10,302 nucleotides of DNA. Origin: Cylindrobasidium torrendii FP15055 ss-10. Taxonomy: Eukaryota > Basidiomycota > Agaricomycetes > Agaricales > Physalacriaceae. Numbering within the stretch: position 1 is the first letter of the stretch; each line of letters starts with the position of its first letter. The notes under the pieces are model-generated. The model saw nothing but the letters and a program-made list of their open reading frames with translations. It was not told the origin of the DNA and searched no databases. The stretch is taken from the NCBI GenBank assembly GCA_000934385.1, contig KN880928.1:1-10302 (forward strand), written 5' to 3'. Of the stretch, positions 1 to 7,966 are shown piece by piece. The translations under genes were made by a program, and so were the position numbers.

Positions 1-171
1 GGTCAGATCGCGTCGCCAGAACTGAATTGAATCCCCTTTTGGTGATGTGACAGGCGCCACGTGGGGTCGGTTGCTTATGGGTGTCGCCTACCTTAACAAA
101 CTCTGTATTTTATGTCGGCAACTGTATCGATAAAGTTCGCTCTGCACTACTTTCTGCAGTCAAACGCTGTC

Positions 172-185
172 TTGACAATTGTCAA
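172..185. promoter_or_regulatory. 14-bp perfect palindrome TTGACAATTGTCAA
   Basis: The sequence is perfectly self-complementary over 14 bases and lies about 320 bp upstream of the P450 start codon. Palindromes of this size are typical binding sites for dimeric transcription factors. No specific factor is recognised, and a chance AT-rich palindrome is possible. Confidence 0.3.
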
Positions 186-265
186 AAATATGCGTGCATC
201 ATTGGGAAACGCCCACAGTAAGGACGTTCATCAACTGCATTGCTGTGGGTCAATTGTGGGTTGAT

Positions 266-298
266 CGGTCCGCTATACGAGGACCGAGCCACGGCTCG
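266..298. promoter_or_regulatory. Two adjacent dyads upstream of the P450
   Basis: CGGTCC (266-271) is mirrored by GGACCG (281-286). This runs directly into a second dyad, CGAGCC-AC-GGCTCG (285-298). The outer dyad has the form CGG...CCG, the arrangement known for fungal Zn2Cys6 binuclear-cluster activators, here with an unusually long 15-bp gap. The site is about 210-240 bp upstream of the P450 start, a usual operator distance in fungi. A role in P450 control is inference only. Confidence 0.3.
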
Positions 299-397
299 CA
301 TCACTCTTGCTTCGCCCCTTTCCACCTCCAACAATGACTGCAATCTGACAGAATCTCATTACGACATGTTCTGAAGATGATATAGGCGCAGCATCTG

Positions 398-402
398 ATT
401 GG
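398..402 (-). promoter_or_regulatory. Reverse CCAAT box of the P450 promoter
   Basis: ATTGG on the plus strand (CCAAT on the minus strand) lies 105 bp upstream of the P450 ATG and about 65 bp upstream of the TATA-like box. This is the common position of a HAP-complex CCAAT site in fungal promoters. The pentamer is short, so chance occurrence is possible. Confidence 0.35.
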
Positions 403-466
403 CTGCTTTGGCTGCCCTCTATACATCCCAAGACCACGACTGCGTATTCGACGCGCGTTCCTCCCA

Positions 467-474
467 CATAAAAG
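467..474 (+). promoter_or_regulatory. TATA-like box (CATAAAAG) of the P450
   Basis: CATAAAAG lies 33 bp upstream of the P450 ATG at 507. It would place transcription start close to the ATG, giving a very short leader. It argues against the in-frame alternative start codon at 399, which lies upstream of it. Confidence 0.45.
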
Positions 475-506
475 GCCGCCTCGACAGGACACTACACAAC
501 AACGCA

Positions 507-2572
507 ATGCATATCCTCGCCCAATTGCTCCTCATCCCATTGGCTTATGGCTTCTTCAAACTGGGTCGCTTCCTGATTCGAATCTGGCGTTCTCCTCTTC
601 ATAATCTCCCCGGGCCAAAGAGTTCAAGCTGGTTATTCGGAAACCTTTCGGAGGTGTTCAAGGCCGTACGAAACGCAGCGACTATTCGAATTTCATAACT
701 GAGCGCGATCCAGGACAATGCAGTCATGCACGAGAAATGGGTTAGCCAATTCGGCAAGACACTGAAATACTACATCTTTCTGGGGGCGCGTTTTCTGCAT
801 ACTTATTGTGCTATACTGACCGATGGATGTAGGCCCCGCGGTTGCTCGTCGCAGATACCAAAGCGGTGAACCATATTCTCATGAACGCGTACGAGTACCC
901 CAAGCCAGAGATCAATCGTGTCGGCTTGGGGCGTATTCTCGGGCCTGGGATTCTTGTTGTCGAGGGAAATCAGCACAGGCTACAGGTTCGTCGCAAATGG
1001 CATATTCCACGTCCCGCAAACTGACGAAGATGCATAGCGCAAGATAATGGTAAAGCATCCTCATTGTGGTCCTCCTTGACCCCGACTTGAACGCATATCC
1101 CAGAATCCTGCTTTTGCCCTTTCCAACATACGTGAAATGCTACCCATTTTCTTTGAGAAGAGCGTACTGGTGCGTCGCGGTACAGGCCAATGTGTTCCCC
1201 TTGCTTATGTGCCCCACACTAGCTCCGTGACCTCTGGATGACCGAGATCGCTCAAAGTCAGGAATCGATTGATGTGCAATCTTGGCTAGGAAAGCTTACC
1301 CTCGATATCATTGGAATTGCTGGTCCGTCTTGTACACACAAGATATCGTCGCATGCCTCACAGTCTAATCAGGCTTTGGTTACCACTTCGACGCCTTGAA
1401 TCCATCAAAGAAGCCCAATGAACTCAACGAAGCGTTCAACAAAATTTTCAGCTCTACGACGTCTGGAGCCAGCCTTCTAAGCAACCCTCTACGTTTACTC
1501 AAGATATTCATCCCCGCTCTGCGAGTTTTTGTGCGTTGTTCTCAAAGCACCGCGTTCTGCCAACTCACCCATTACACAGAAATCTCAGGAGGACCGCGAT
1601 GTTGACGCCGCGCGCGCTACTATGGACCGCATTGGGCTCAAGCTTGTGAACGACGCAAAGGCATTCTGGCAAGCCAGTGGGGACAATACTGGATTCCAGG
1701 CAAAGGACCTACTGTCACTTCTTATCAAGGCGAACATGGACAAGGACGTCCCAGAGAGCCAACGCCTCAGTGACTTCGATGTCCTTGCTCAAGTCCCAGC
1801 TTTCCTCACCGCCGGCCATGAGACGACGAGCACCTCCGTCACCTGGGCGCTTTATGCGCTGTCCCAGAACAAGGAGGCACAAAGCAAGCTTCGGGAGGAA
1901 CTGTTGACCGTGCAGTCCGAGGTTCCAGATCTGGACGAGCTGAACTCCTTGACCTACTTGGACTATGTCGTTCGCGAGACGTTACGCCTGCATTCTCCGG
2001 TGCCGGCCACCATCCGCCAAGCAGCGAAGGACGATGTTATTCCTCTGAATGAGCCTTACGTAGACAGTCATGGAAACACGCAAGACACCGTACCCGTCTC
2101 AAAGGGCGATAGCATCTTCGTGTCCATAACGCTAATGCACCGCGACAAGTCGGTGTGGGGAGAAGACTCTTTCGAGTTCAGGTGTGTTTTGTCCATTCGT
2201 GCTGAGAACTGCCTGCTCAACACCATATTCAGACCCGAACGATGGGAAGAGCTTCCGGACAGTGTCCGCTCCATCCCTGGTCTTTACAGCAACATACTGA
2301 CCTTTTTGAATGGACCCCGTTCGTGCATTGGTTATCGATTTGCACTCGCAGAGTACGCTTCTCCGGTCAAGTAGCCATTGCGCATACACTGACTGATCGA
2401 CCCTAGGATGAAAGCCATCCTGTTTACCATTGTCCGCTCGTTTGAATTTGAGCTGGCTGTTCCCGCGGAGGATATAGGAAACAAGTCGATGATTGTGCAG
2501 CGTCCGTTCTTGAAGAGTGACCCCAAGGCGGGGAGCAAGATGCCGCTGAACATACGGCTGTATCAAGGATGA
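507..2572 (+). CDS. Cytochrome P450 monooxygenase, membrane-anchored
   Basis: Class E P450 of 535 aa, expected to hydroxylate a hydrophobic substrate at the ER with electrons from P450 reductase. Exons: 507-665, 714-785, 833-985, 1038-1049, 1104-1169, 1223-1322, 1373-1530, 1580-2181, 2233-2352, 2407-2572 (1608 nt, in frame). Seen: an N-terminal hydrophobic anchor (about residues 3-27), the proline hinge LPGP (34-37), HRLQRKIMNPAF around 125-136 (C-helix area), the oxygen-activating I-helix motif AGHETTS (318-324), the K-helix ETLR (373-376), the PERW meander, and the heme loop FLNGPRSCIG with thiolate Cys472. Length is normal for fungal P450s. Intron 2 (786-832) reads as GC-AG because only that junction keeps the frame into the conserved RLLVADTKAVNHIL segment. 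Exon 4 is only 12 nt. The general style resembles the expanded basidiomycete P450s sometimes labelled PAH-inducible, but I cannot name a CYP family or substrate. No biosynthetic partners lie nearby. Confidence 0.93.
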
Positions 2573-3172
2573 TACAGAGCTCATCAACCATCTTTTTTAT
2601 CATAGGAGGGACGATTATTCGAGGATATATACAAATCTGAATGCTTCATCAAGCTCAATGAGGTTCACCGCGGTGGGTCACGGTCTGCACAATCAAATCA
2701 AGTCGATCAGTTGCCTACTGGGTTCGATCCTTGTCAACCATTGTCTTATTCTCACCACCATCGCCCTTCCAAGGTAAAACCACACTCCATGCGGTGCAGT
2801 ATCGGCTTTTGGGCGTCCTCGCCACTGTGATGTCCGCAAGTGGCCTTGCAAACGTCTTCACTGCTAGGCTCGGCATTTTTAGTACCTCGCACGAAGTGCT
2901 GCCTGCTGGCTGCCTGCGACTATCAAACAGATTTATTTGTGAAGCTGTGCGAATTCAATTTATTCGTGTACTACCGAGAGCCTGATTCTGAGAAAAATCG
3001 GATTGACGCAAACGAGCGCTGTCGACGATCCTGCTCTGGTTACTGTTCAGTGTTTTGTGAGTACTCGTCGTCTGACCTACTTTCCCTGTGTGTATTCAAT
3101 TGAGCACACTGCCCGTAGGGCCACTGGTATAACAATTAATGATAGGTGCCTGCTTCAATGAATCCGACATGG
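2573..3172. other. Intergenic, P450 3' flank and promoter side of next gene
   Basis: No gene is supported in these 600 bases. Two short overlapping open frames (about 2731-2985 and 2840-3103) lack a convincing start, conserved motif or splice structure. The first begins with TTG, not ATG. An AT-rich stretch just after the P450 stop (about 2590-2640) is a reasonable place for its polyadenylation, but no clear AATAAA is seen. Confidence 0.6.
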
Positions 3173-3178
3173 TATAAA
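3173..3178 (+). promoter_or_regulatory. TATA box (TATAAA) of the secreted protein gene
   Basis: A consensus TATAAA lies within GGTATAAAAT. It is 99 bp upstream of the ATG at 3272 and only 24 bp upstream of an in-frame ATG at 3197. Transcription normally begins about 30 bp or more downstream of TATA, near 3203-3210, so the upstream ATG would probably not be in the mRNA. The site therefore supports the start at 3272. Confidence 0.65.
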
Positions 3179-3271
3179 ATCCCGTTGAGCTAGAAGATGA
3201 CACCCATCCAACCTTTCTTCTTCCACTTGACGTCCTTGGAACATTTCTATTCTCTTTCACGTTCTATCGAC

Positions 3272-4437
3272 ATGTTTTCTCTTACAGCTTTTTTCTTGAC
3301 TTCCTGTGCTGCTCTTAGCGCTGCGGCCATGCCCTTTTCCCAACTCACCAAGTTTCTGCCGAGTGATGTTGCCCATGTCGGTCTCGACGAGGATAGACGC
3401 GAGTTCGTTGCTTACAGGCGTGACGGGAGCTTGTATGGTCGCTTCCCTGTCGACGATTCCGCCAACAACTCGTTCACGAAGCGCGATCCGACTTGTGGTG
3501 ACTTGAGCGTAGAGCAAGCGGAAGGCAGTATGTGTTCTGGATTATGGGGATACCCTCAAGTCAGCTTAACATCCTTGACAGTGCCCGGCTGGGGCGCCAT
3601 CACCAAGTACGCCGACGACAAGTGGGGGACTCGCTCGCGCAACATTGTCACTAACCCGGACGGGGTATGTGCTTACGCCCCGTGTGGATATCGTGAAACC
3701 TGACCGCGTCTGTCCTGCTTTGCAGTATCTCAACCGTCCTGCGCAAGTTTGTGTGACCGACGAGGTCATCGAGCTTAGCTTTTCGGCCGACCCAGTTTGC
3801 CAGACACACACGACGACTACCCAGGGCGAACTCGTTGGAACCAGCGGAACTGTGGCCATTGGCGTCGAGCAGGGTTTCAACACTGATACTTCGTATACCG
3901 TGACTCGTACGTTCAGTCCACAAGTTCCAAATTCTCAAAAACACGAAGCGCTGACCCGTGGATGAAGAGGCATCTACGCTTGGAATGGATACCACTCTTG
4001 AAATATCAGTGGGTATACCAGAAGTTGCAGATGTGACCGCGTCCATGACCATCTCGACTTCCGTCACAAACGAACTCTCGAGCACATTTGATGTTTCGTA
4101 CAACGACGTGTCCACTGTCACTCTGACGATGAACGCGGAGGAGGGAAAGAAGTGCTCCGCTATCGTATGTCTTTCCTTATTCTCCCCCAACGGTACCTCA
4201 TATACTGACTGAATCCAGGTGGAGAGCAAGACGTGCAACATGCAGGCCAAAGGACAAATCCGCTACCTTGCGACGGGCTGGATTTGGTTCAACTACGAGG
4301 ATAGGACAGAGGGCCACTACAAATGGGCTGCGCACATTGACTCGATCTTGTCAAAGGACGACCGTTCGACCTTTGCAGAATTCCGTGGCGCGATGTCGTC
4401 TGATACAAAGACAGCATACAAGGGCACATGCGCTTGA
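3272..4437 (+). CDS. Secreted beta-rich protein, candidate aerolysin-like pore former
   Basis: A 329-aa secreted protein in four exons: 3272-3664, 3726-3906, 3968-4164, 4219-4437 (990 nt, in frame; introns 61, 61 and 54 bp). The N-terminus is a typical signal peptide ending in Ala-Ala-Ala (residues about 1-19). A dibasic Lys70-Arg71 suggests Kex2 removal of a propeptide, leaving a mature chain of about 258 aa. The mature part has seven cysteines (75, 88, 140, 156, 254, 263, 328). From about residue 145 to 255 it is dominated by alternating Ser/Thr and hydrophobic residues in long predicted beta strands, with a Gly-Ile-Pro turn near the start of exon 3. The aromatic-rich last exon contains Trp-Ile-Trp-Phe. 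This pattern resembles the membrane-inserting domain of aerolysin/ETX-MTX2 proteins, which some mushrooms secrete. The family call is pattern-based inference. The start at 3272 is preferred over 3197 because of the signal peptide and the TATA position. The gene appears intact. Confidence 0.85.
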
Positions 4438-4760
4438 CGATGTATTTAAGTGCTATATTTTCTTCTTCTGAGGTGTTTGTTGTATATGATTGATACCTAT
4501 CGATGCTCTCTGAATCACGATGAACTTTTTACTTTCTTTTGCTGCCATCATGTATCTGCGCGCACTAACCTCGTCTGAAGAGGATGGGATCTGAATAGCG
4601 AACATCATATGAGCTACGGCCCCCCTATAACAGTGGACACCCGACACGGCAGTACTGCAGTATGTACAATGAATGCTCCCCCATAAATGAAGCATACTGG
4701 GTACAGGCCCCAGGGCACTGGGAAAGTGTTTAAAGGAGTCAGAATCAAGTGGTCCATTGA
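4438..4760. other. Intergenic, 3' flank of the secreted protein gene
   Basis: No gene is supported. AT-rich DNA just after the stop (about 4441-4475, with TATTTAA and a TTTTCTTCTTCT tract) is the likely 3' UTR and polyadenylation zone. A minus-strand open frame across 4453-4764 begins at TTG and shows no recognisable protein features. Confidence 0.5.
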
Positions 4761-4773
4761 TCAATCATCAATG

Positions 4774-4837
4774 TCAAGAGTCAATACTCAACGTCAACAG
4801 TGAACGGTCACTAGTCACTGCTGAGCTCATTGCTCAA
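4774..4837. repeat. Decayed 7-nt periodic repeat (TCA/TGA register)
   Basis: TCA or TGA recurs near every seventh base: 4774, 4781, 4788, 4794, 4801 (TGA), 4808, 4815, 4822 (TGA), 4827 and 4834. The intervening four bases vary. It looks like a degenerate heptamer microsatellite. It sits on the 3' side of the tRNA gene and encodes nothing recognisable. Confidence 0.45.
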
Positions 4838-4847
4838 AATGGCAAAC

Positions 4848-4851
4848 AAAA
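4848..4851 (-). terminator. Possible RNA polymerase III terminator (TTTT) of tRNA-Ser
   Basis: AAAA on the plus strand gives TTTT on the minus strand, 28 nt beyond the tRNA 3' end. It is the first T4 run downstream of the gene. Pol III terminators usually lie closer and are often longer, so this one would give a fairly long trailer. Confidence 0.4.
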
Positions 4852-4879
4852 GGATAGGAACCAAGAAACGTTACAACAT

Positions 4880-4961
4880 CGACACCTCAGAGATTCGAAC
4901 TCTGGCGCACAAAGTGCATTGCCTTAGCAGGGCAACCCGTTAACCACTCCGGCAAAGTGCC
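4880..4961 (-). tRNA. tRNA-Ser, anticodon GCT (reads AGC/AGU)
   Basis: The minus strand folds into a complete 82-nt class II tRNA. The acceptor GGCACTT pairs with AGGTGTC, including two G-U wobbles (positions 2-71 and 6-67), followed by discriminator G. The D arm contains AGTGGTTAA. The anticodon stem is TTGCC/GGCAA with loop CTGCTAA, giving anticodon GCT. The long variable arm (GCAC-TTT-GTGC) is typical of serine tRNAs. The T arm is CAGAG-TTCGAAT-CTCTG. The internal B box (GTTCGAATC) and a plausible A box are intact. There is no intron, and CCA is not encoded, as expected in eukaryotes. A foldback transposon-derived element begins within two bases of the mature 5' end. Confidence 0.93.
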
Positions 4962-4964
4962 TTA

Positions 4965-5030
4965 CAGTGGCGGCAATAATTGATGTTCCCACCTAATAAG
5001 GAAGGTGCCATCAATTGCGCCTGGAAGGCC
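4965..5030 (+). repeat. Left 66-bp terminal inverted repeat
   Basis: It is identical, as reverse complement, to 5142-5207 over all 66 bases. It also contains a nested inverted repeat, AATTGATG...CATCAATT, which would form a small side hairpin within each arm. Confidence 0.95.
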
Positions 5031-5141
5031 AACCCGTAGGCACAGTGTTGGTTCAGAAGAGAATCTACATTTGTACATGTAGTAACAAGTGACATCACAT
5101 GCCTAACAAAGGGAAACCATGTTCACACGGATGCTGCACTC

Positions 5142-5207
5142 GGCCTTCCAGGCGCAATTGATGGCACCTTCCTTATTAGGTGGGAACATCAATTATTGCC
5201 GCCACTG
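5142..5207 (-). repeat. Right 66-bp terminal inverted repeat
   Basis: This is the exact reverse complement of 4965-5030. The identity ends abruptly on the inner side (after GGCC) and extends on the outer side only by the TA that I read as target duplication. Confidence 0.95.
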
Positions 5208-5358
5208 TACATAGGGGTCATAGGTTGATGGATCTATTCTTGTATCTTTGCCCTGTTCTTGATCTTACTACTGTAAATTGTACAACTATGGACCTGCCAA
5301 ATGGATAGTAGATACCACATACAACATTCTCGAATACAGCAAGTACATGAAGGTCAAA

Positions 5359-7772
5359 CTATACATCTTTTGTCTCTGCGTCTACGGCTTCTAGTGCAAG
5401 AGCCTCATCTGGAGTATCAATCGAAGCGGCCGCCTCATTCTGCGCAGTTGTTGCGCCGGCATTTGCAATCTGCTGTTTCTTTTCCTTGCGCGCCGCGTTT
5501 TCCCTTCCAGCAGTGGTGATGTCCTCGCCGAAGACCCTGAGGCTCAAAGCGCTCTTCGCCTTCTTGTCTACCTGCAGACTTACTGACACATTTGACTTCC
5601 ATATGGGCAAGTAAATGGTATCAGTCCCGACTGTGAACTTCACAACGTGACTGCCACTGTCTATATGCCATATTAGCCACGAACAAATGAGGATAGAGAG
5701 AGCACACCTCGCGCAGTAATTTCAGCCTTGAACGGCTCGACGAACGATGAGCACAGGGGGTAATACGCCGTCACCAGCGTCTTCAACACACTCAAGTCCC
5801 CGCTGAGCATCGTCTCAGCCGGGATATATGGCATCAACGCGTCCAATCCCTCCGCCAAGATCCTGAATTGGGCCAGATCCCCTTTGTTATGTGCGCCCTC
5901 CTGTTTTGCGAACACCTTCGTCCCGGCACTGTTCAACCGAAGTCGCGCGTAGTCATTCTCATGAATGAGCTGCCGCACGAGCGGCGTTGTCAAATACATT
6001 GACCGCACTGCAGAGCCATCGGGATTACGGACAAGGACGCAATCCTTGGGGAACTTGTCCGTCAAGGAGAGGTTTTCGATGCATTTGACCACAGTGGGGT
6101 CATCCGCGGCAAGGAAGGTGTAAGGGTTTTCCTTGAACGACCCGTTATTCCTGCTTTCTGGATCTGCCGACTGTACAGGCGTTGGCTTCGACTCAGCATC
6201 GTCAACTGGAGTCTGTGTTTCTATCGAGGCAGACAGCTCGACAGGCGTCGGTATCGTTGACTCCGAAATATCTTCGGTCGTGGGCGTTGACTCCTCCAGC
6301 CGTGGCTTTTTAGTGTCCGTGTCAGTCTCCGGGAATGGAGAAGCAACCCGCTTCCTGTGAAATTCATTAGTCCACGATGCATAATGTGTGCGCTAGCAAT
6401 CAACCCACTTTTTCGACGAGCCCGCCTCTGCAGCCTCTGTGTTACGCTCAAGAATAGCGACAAAGAATCCTCCGGTGTCCTGGTGATGGGGATACAATCG
6501 CATGCACCTTGACAGGTTGAGCTCTGAGGCATTTGCGGGAGGCCAGTGTGACGGCGACAGCTTCGACGCTAGGGAAGCATTGGCCGCTGCAAAGGCTTCG
6601 TAGCTGTCATAGTAGACATAAGGGAATGGGAGCGCATAGGTGGGTTTCCATGCCGTGAGACCTGGCCTACGAACAAGCCCAGGGAGGAATTCGTCTGAGG
6701 GAAGAAGATGGAAGTCGGGGTTGGTGTTGAGCGCAGTAGCAATGACTGCCTCGTTTTCCACTGGGTTCAGCGAACACGTCGAGTAGACAATGCGCCCGCC
6801 AGGCGCAAGCATCTGCATCGCCCGCTGGAGGATGCGGACTTGTAGCGCATGTAGGCCATTGCCATCGCTGGGCTGCCATGTCTTCCAGATAGCGACGTTC
6901 TTGCGTATAGTACCGTCTCCACTGCAGGGCACATCGCACAGGATGCGGTCGAACATAAGTTTCTTGCCGTCGAGTTTGATGGCGGGATAGTTTGACGCGT
7001 CAAGATTGGTAACTACGAGCGCAGGGGAAGGTAGGCGAGCAGATTGGTGGATAAGCAGATGCGTGCGCTTGTAATCACTGTCATTCGCAACAAGTAGACC
7101 CTCCGGGGCTTCCGACTCTGCTGCGTGCAGTGCTTCGAGCAGCTGGGCCGTCTTGGAGCCCGGCGCGGCACACATGTCGATGACCCGATGGCCAGGTTTG
7201 ACATCCAGACAGAGCGGGGGAAGCATAGATACGGCTTCTTGGCGTGAAATGTTGCCGACATCGGTTTCACCGACGAGGAAAGAGTGGAAAGACCGAAATT
7301 CTGGCTGCTTGCGAAGGACCTTCTTGGGGACGTTGAACTGCCAAGCGAGGCCACCGGGGTACCATGGTATTTGGACTGGCGGTGGAATTTTCTGGTCTTC
7401 GAATTCAACGTCCATGAGCGTTGGGACGTGTTTGTTCTTGATGATCTCATTCAGCGCTAGCTTGCCCTGTCTGCTGCCAGAAAGACGGAAGGTGGTGGGC
7501 AAATGGTCTCGCAGAGCCTCCACAAACACATCCCATTCTTCCTCCGGAATGATAGCTTGGTCCTTGTAGTACGAAAAAAGGCGCTCGTTTGTCATTGAAG
7601 ACTTGTCGAGCAAATCCGTGCGGTATAGGAATTCATGCTTCTTGTCGTCGTCTCTTCCCTTCTTATCGTTGTTTCTTCCACCGGCATTGCGGTCCCTTCT
7701 CTTGAATGGGGTCAGATATTCAGTTTTGAAAGGCGGCCGTGTGCTTCAGACCTTGCCTCTGCCTCTGGCCAT
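5359..7772 (-). CDS. NCL1: tRNA (cytosine-5-)-methyltransferase, Ncl1/Trm4 (NSUN2) type
   Basis: A 753-aa RsmB/NOL1/NOP2/sun-family enzyme. Ncl1/NSUN2 uses S-adenosylmethionine to make 5-methylcytosine in tRNAs, mainly in the nucleus. Exons on the minus strand: 7772-7752, 7700-6409, 6354-5708, 5660-5359 (2262 nt, in frame; introns 51, 54 and 47 bp). Seen: a basic Arg/Gly/Lys-rich start (MARGRGK...), the SAM-binding motif DMCAAPGSK (182-190), the CDVPCSGDGTIRK motif with the product-release Cys266, and the YSTCS motif with the catalytic nucleophile Cys316. These spacings are close to NSUN2 (271/321). A bipartite nuclear-localisation-like KKKR...KKPR lies at 437-456, then an acidic/Thr-rich linker, a conserved C-terminal domain and an Ala-rich tail. 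Length matches the family (about 680-770). The start has a favourable context (A at -3, G at +4). The seven-codon first exon is the least certain part. Confidence 0.95.
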
Positions 7773-7891
7773 CGTAGTGAAGAATGAGAAATGGAGAGGT
7801 CGGGTTAGGGTTTCTATCTTTCAGATCAGTCGATCACATTCGGGAGCAATGCAGCGGAGATAACGGGAATACAGCATTCATGTATCGAATC

Positions 7892-7897
7892 ATTATT
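7892..7897 (-). terminator. Possible polyadenylation signal (AATAAT) of the downstream-oriented gene
   Basis: AATAAT on the minus strand lies about 70 nt past the stop codon at 7967 of the helical-repeat gene, within the 194-bp gap before NCL1. It is a one-base variant of AATAAA. Fungal signals are loose, so confidence is modest. Confidence 0.3.
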
Positions 7898-7966
7898 GAA
7901 GTACGTTTTGGACACGTTCCAGCCCCGTTTGAAGTGCTACGAGAGGCATGATAGAATGCGAATGCG

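Larger units (their letters stand above)
4965..5207. mobile_element. MITE-like foldback element with TA target duplication
   Basis: A 243-bp non-coding element bounded by perfect 66-bp terminal inverted repeats starting CAGTGGCGGC. It is flanked on both sides by TA (4963-4964 and 5208-5209). The two arms are separated by 111 bp, which hold a small inner palindrome (CTACAT...ATGTAG, about 5065-5082). There is no transposase or open frame. TA duplication and a CAGTG-like terminus are known features of Tc1/mariner/pogo-type elements, so this is most likely a non-autonomous relative. With no base difference between the arms, it is either young or kept homogeneous. It lies between tRNA-Ser and the 3' side of the NCL1 gene. 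The superfamily is inferred from termini only. Confidence 0.85.

Noticed and set aside
399..506. In-frame upstream extension of the P450 N-terminus
   Set aside because: The start would be TTG, it lies upstream of the TATA-like box, and the added residues are not anchor-like. The ATG at 507 begins directly with a hydrophobic anchor.
273..507. Two overlapping minus-strand open frames in the P450 promoter
   Set aside because: They overlap each other and the TATA/CCAAT region, and their composition is not protein-like. A divergent gene is not supported.
2132..2587. 151-aa open frame on the minus strand
   Set aside because: It is a shadow of the P450 C-terminal exons, including the heme-binding region.
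2640..2735. tRNA-like T-arm (GGGTTCGATCC) followed by CAACCA
   Set aside because: No acceptor, D or anticodon stems can be formed around it, and the T-stem itself pairs poorly.
3197..3271. In-frame upstream ATG adding 25 residues to the secreted protein
   Set aside because: It is only 24 bp from the TATA box, so it is probably not transcribed, and it would put the signal peptide internally.
3651..4250. 199-aa open frame on the minus strand
   Set aside because: It runs antisense across three exons and two introns of the well-supported plus-strand gene and shows no protein features of its own.
5301..5519. 72-aa plus-strand open frame near the MITE
   Set aside because: It overlaps the last exon of the methyltransferase in antisense and has low-complexity composition.
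6393..6408. Apparent early end of the methyltransferase after Trp-Val-Asp-Cys
   Set aside because: This is read-through into intron 2 (donor GTGGGT). Splicing to 6354 restores the frame into the conserved C-terminal part, so there is no truncation.
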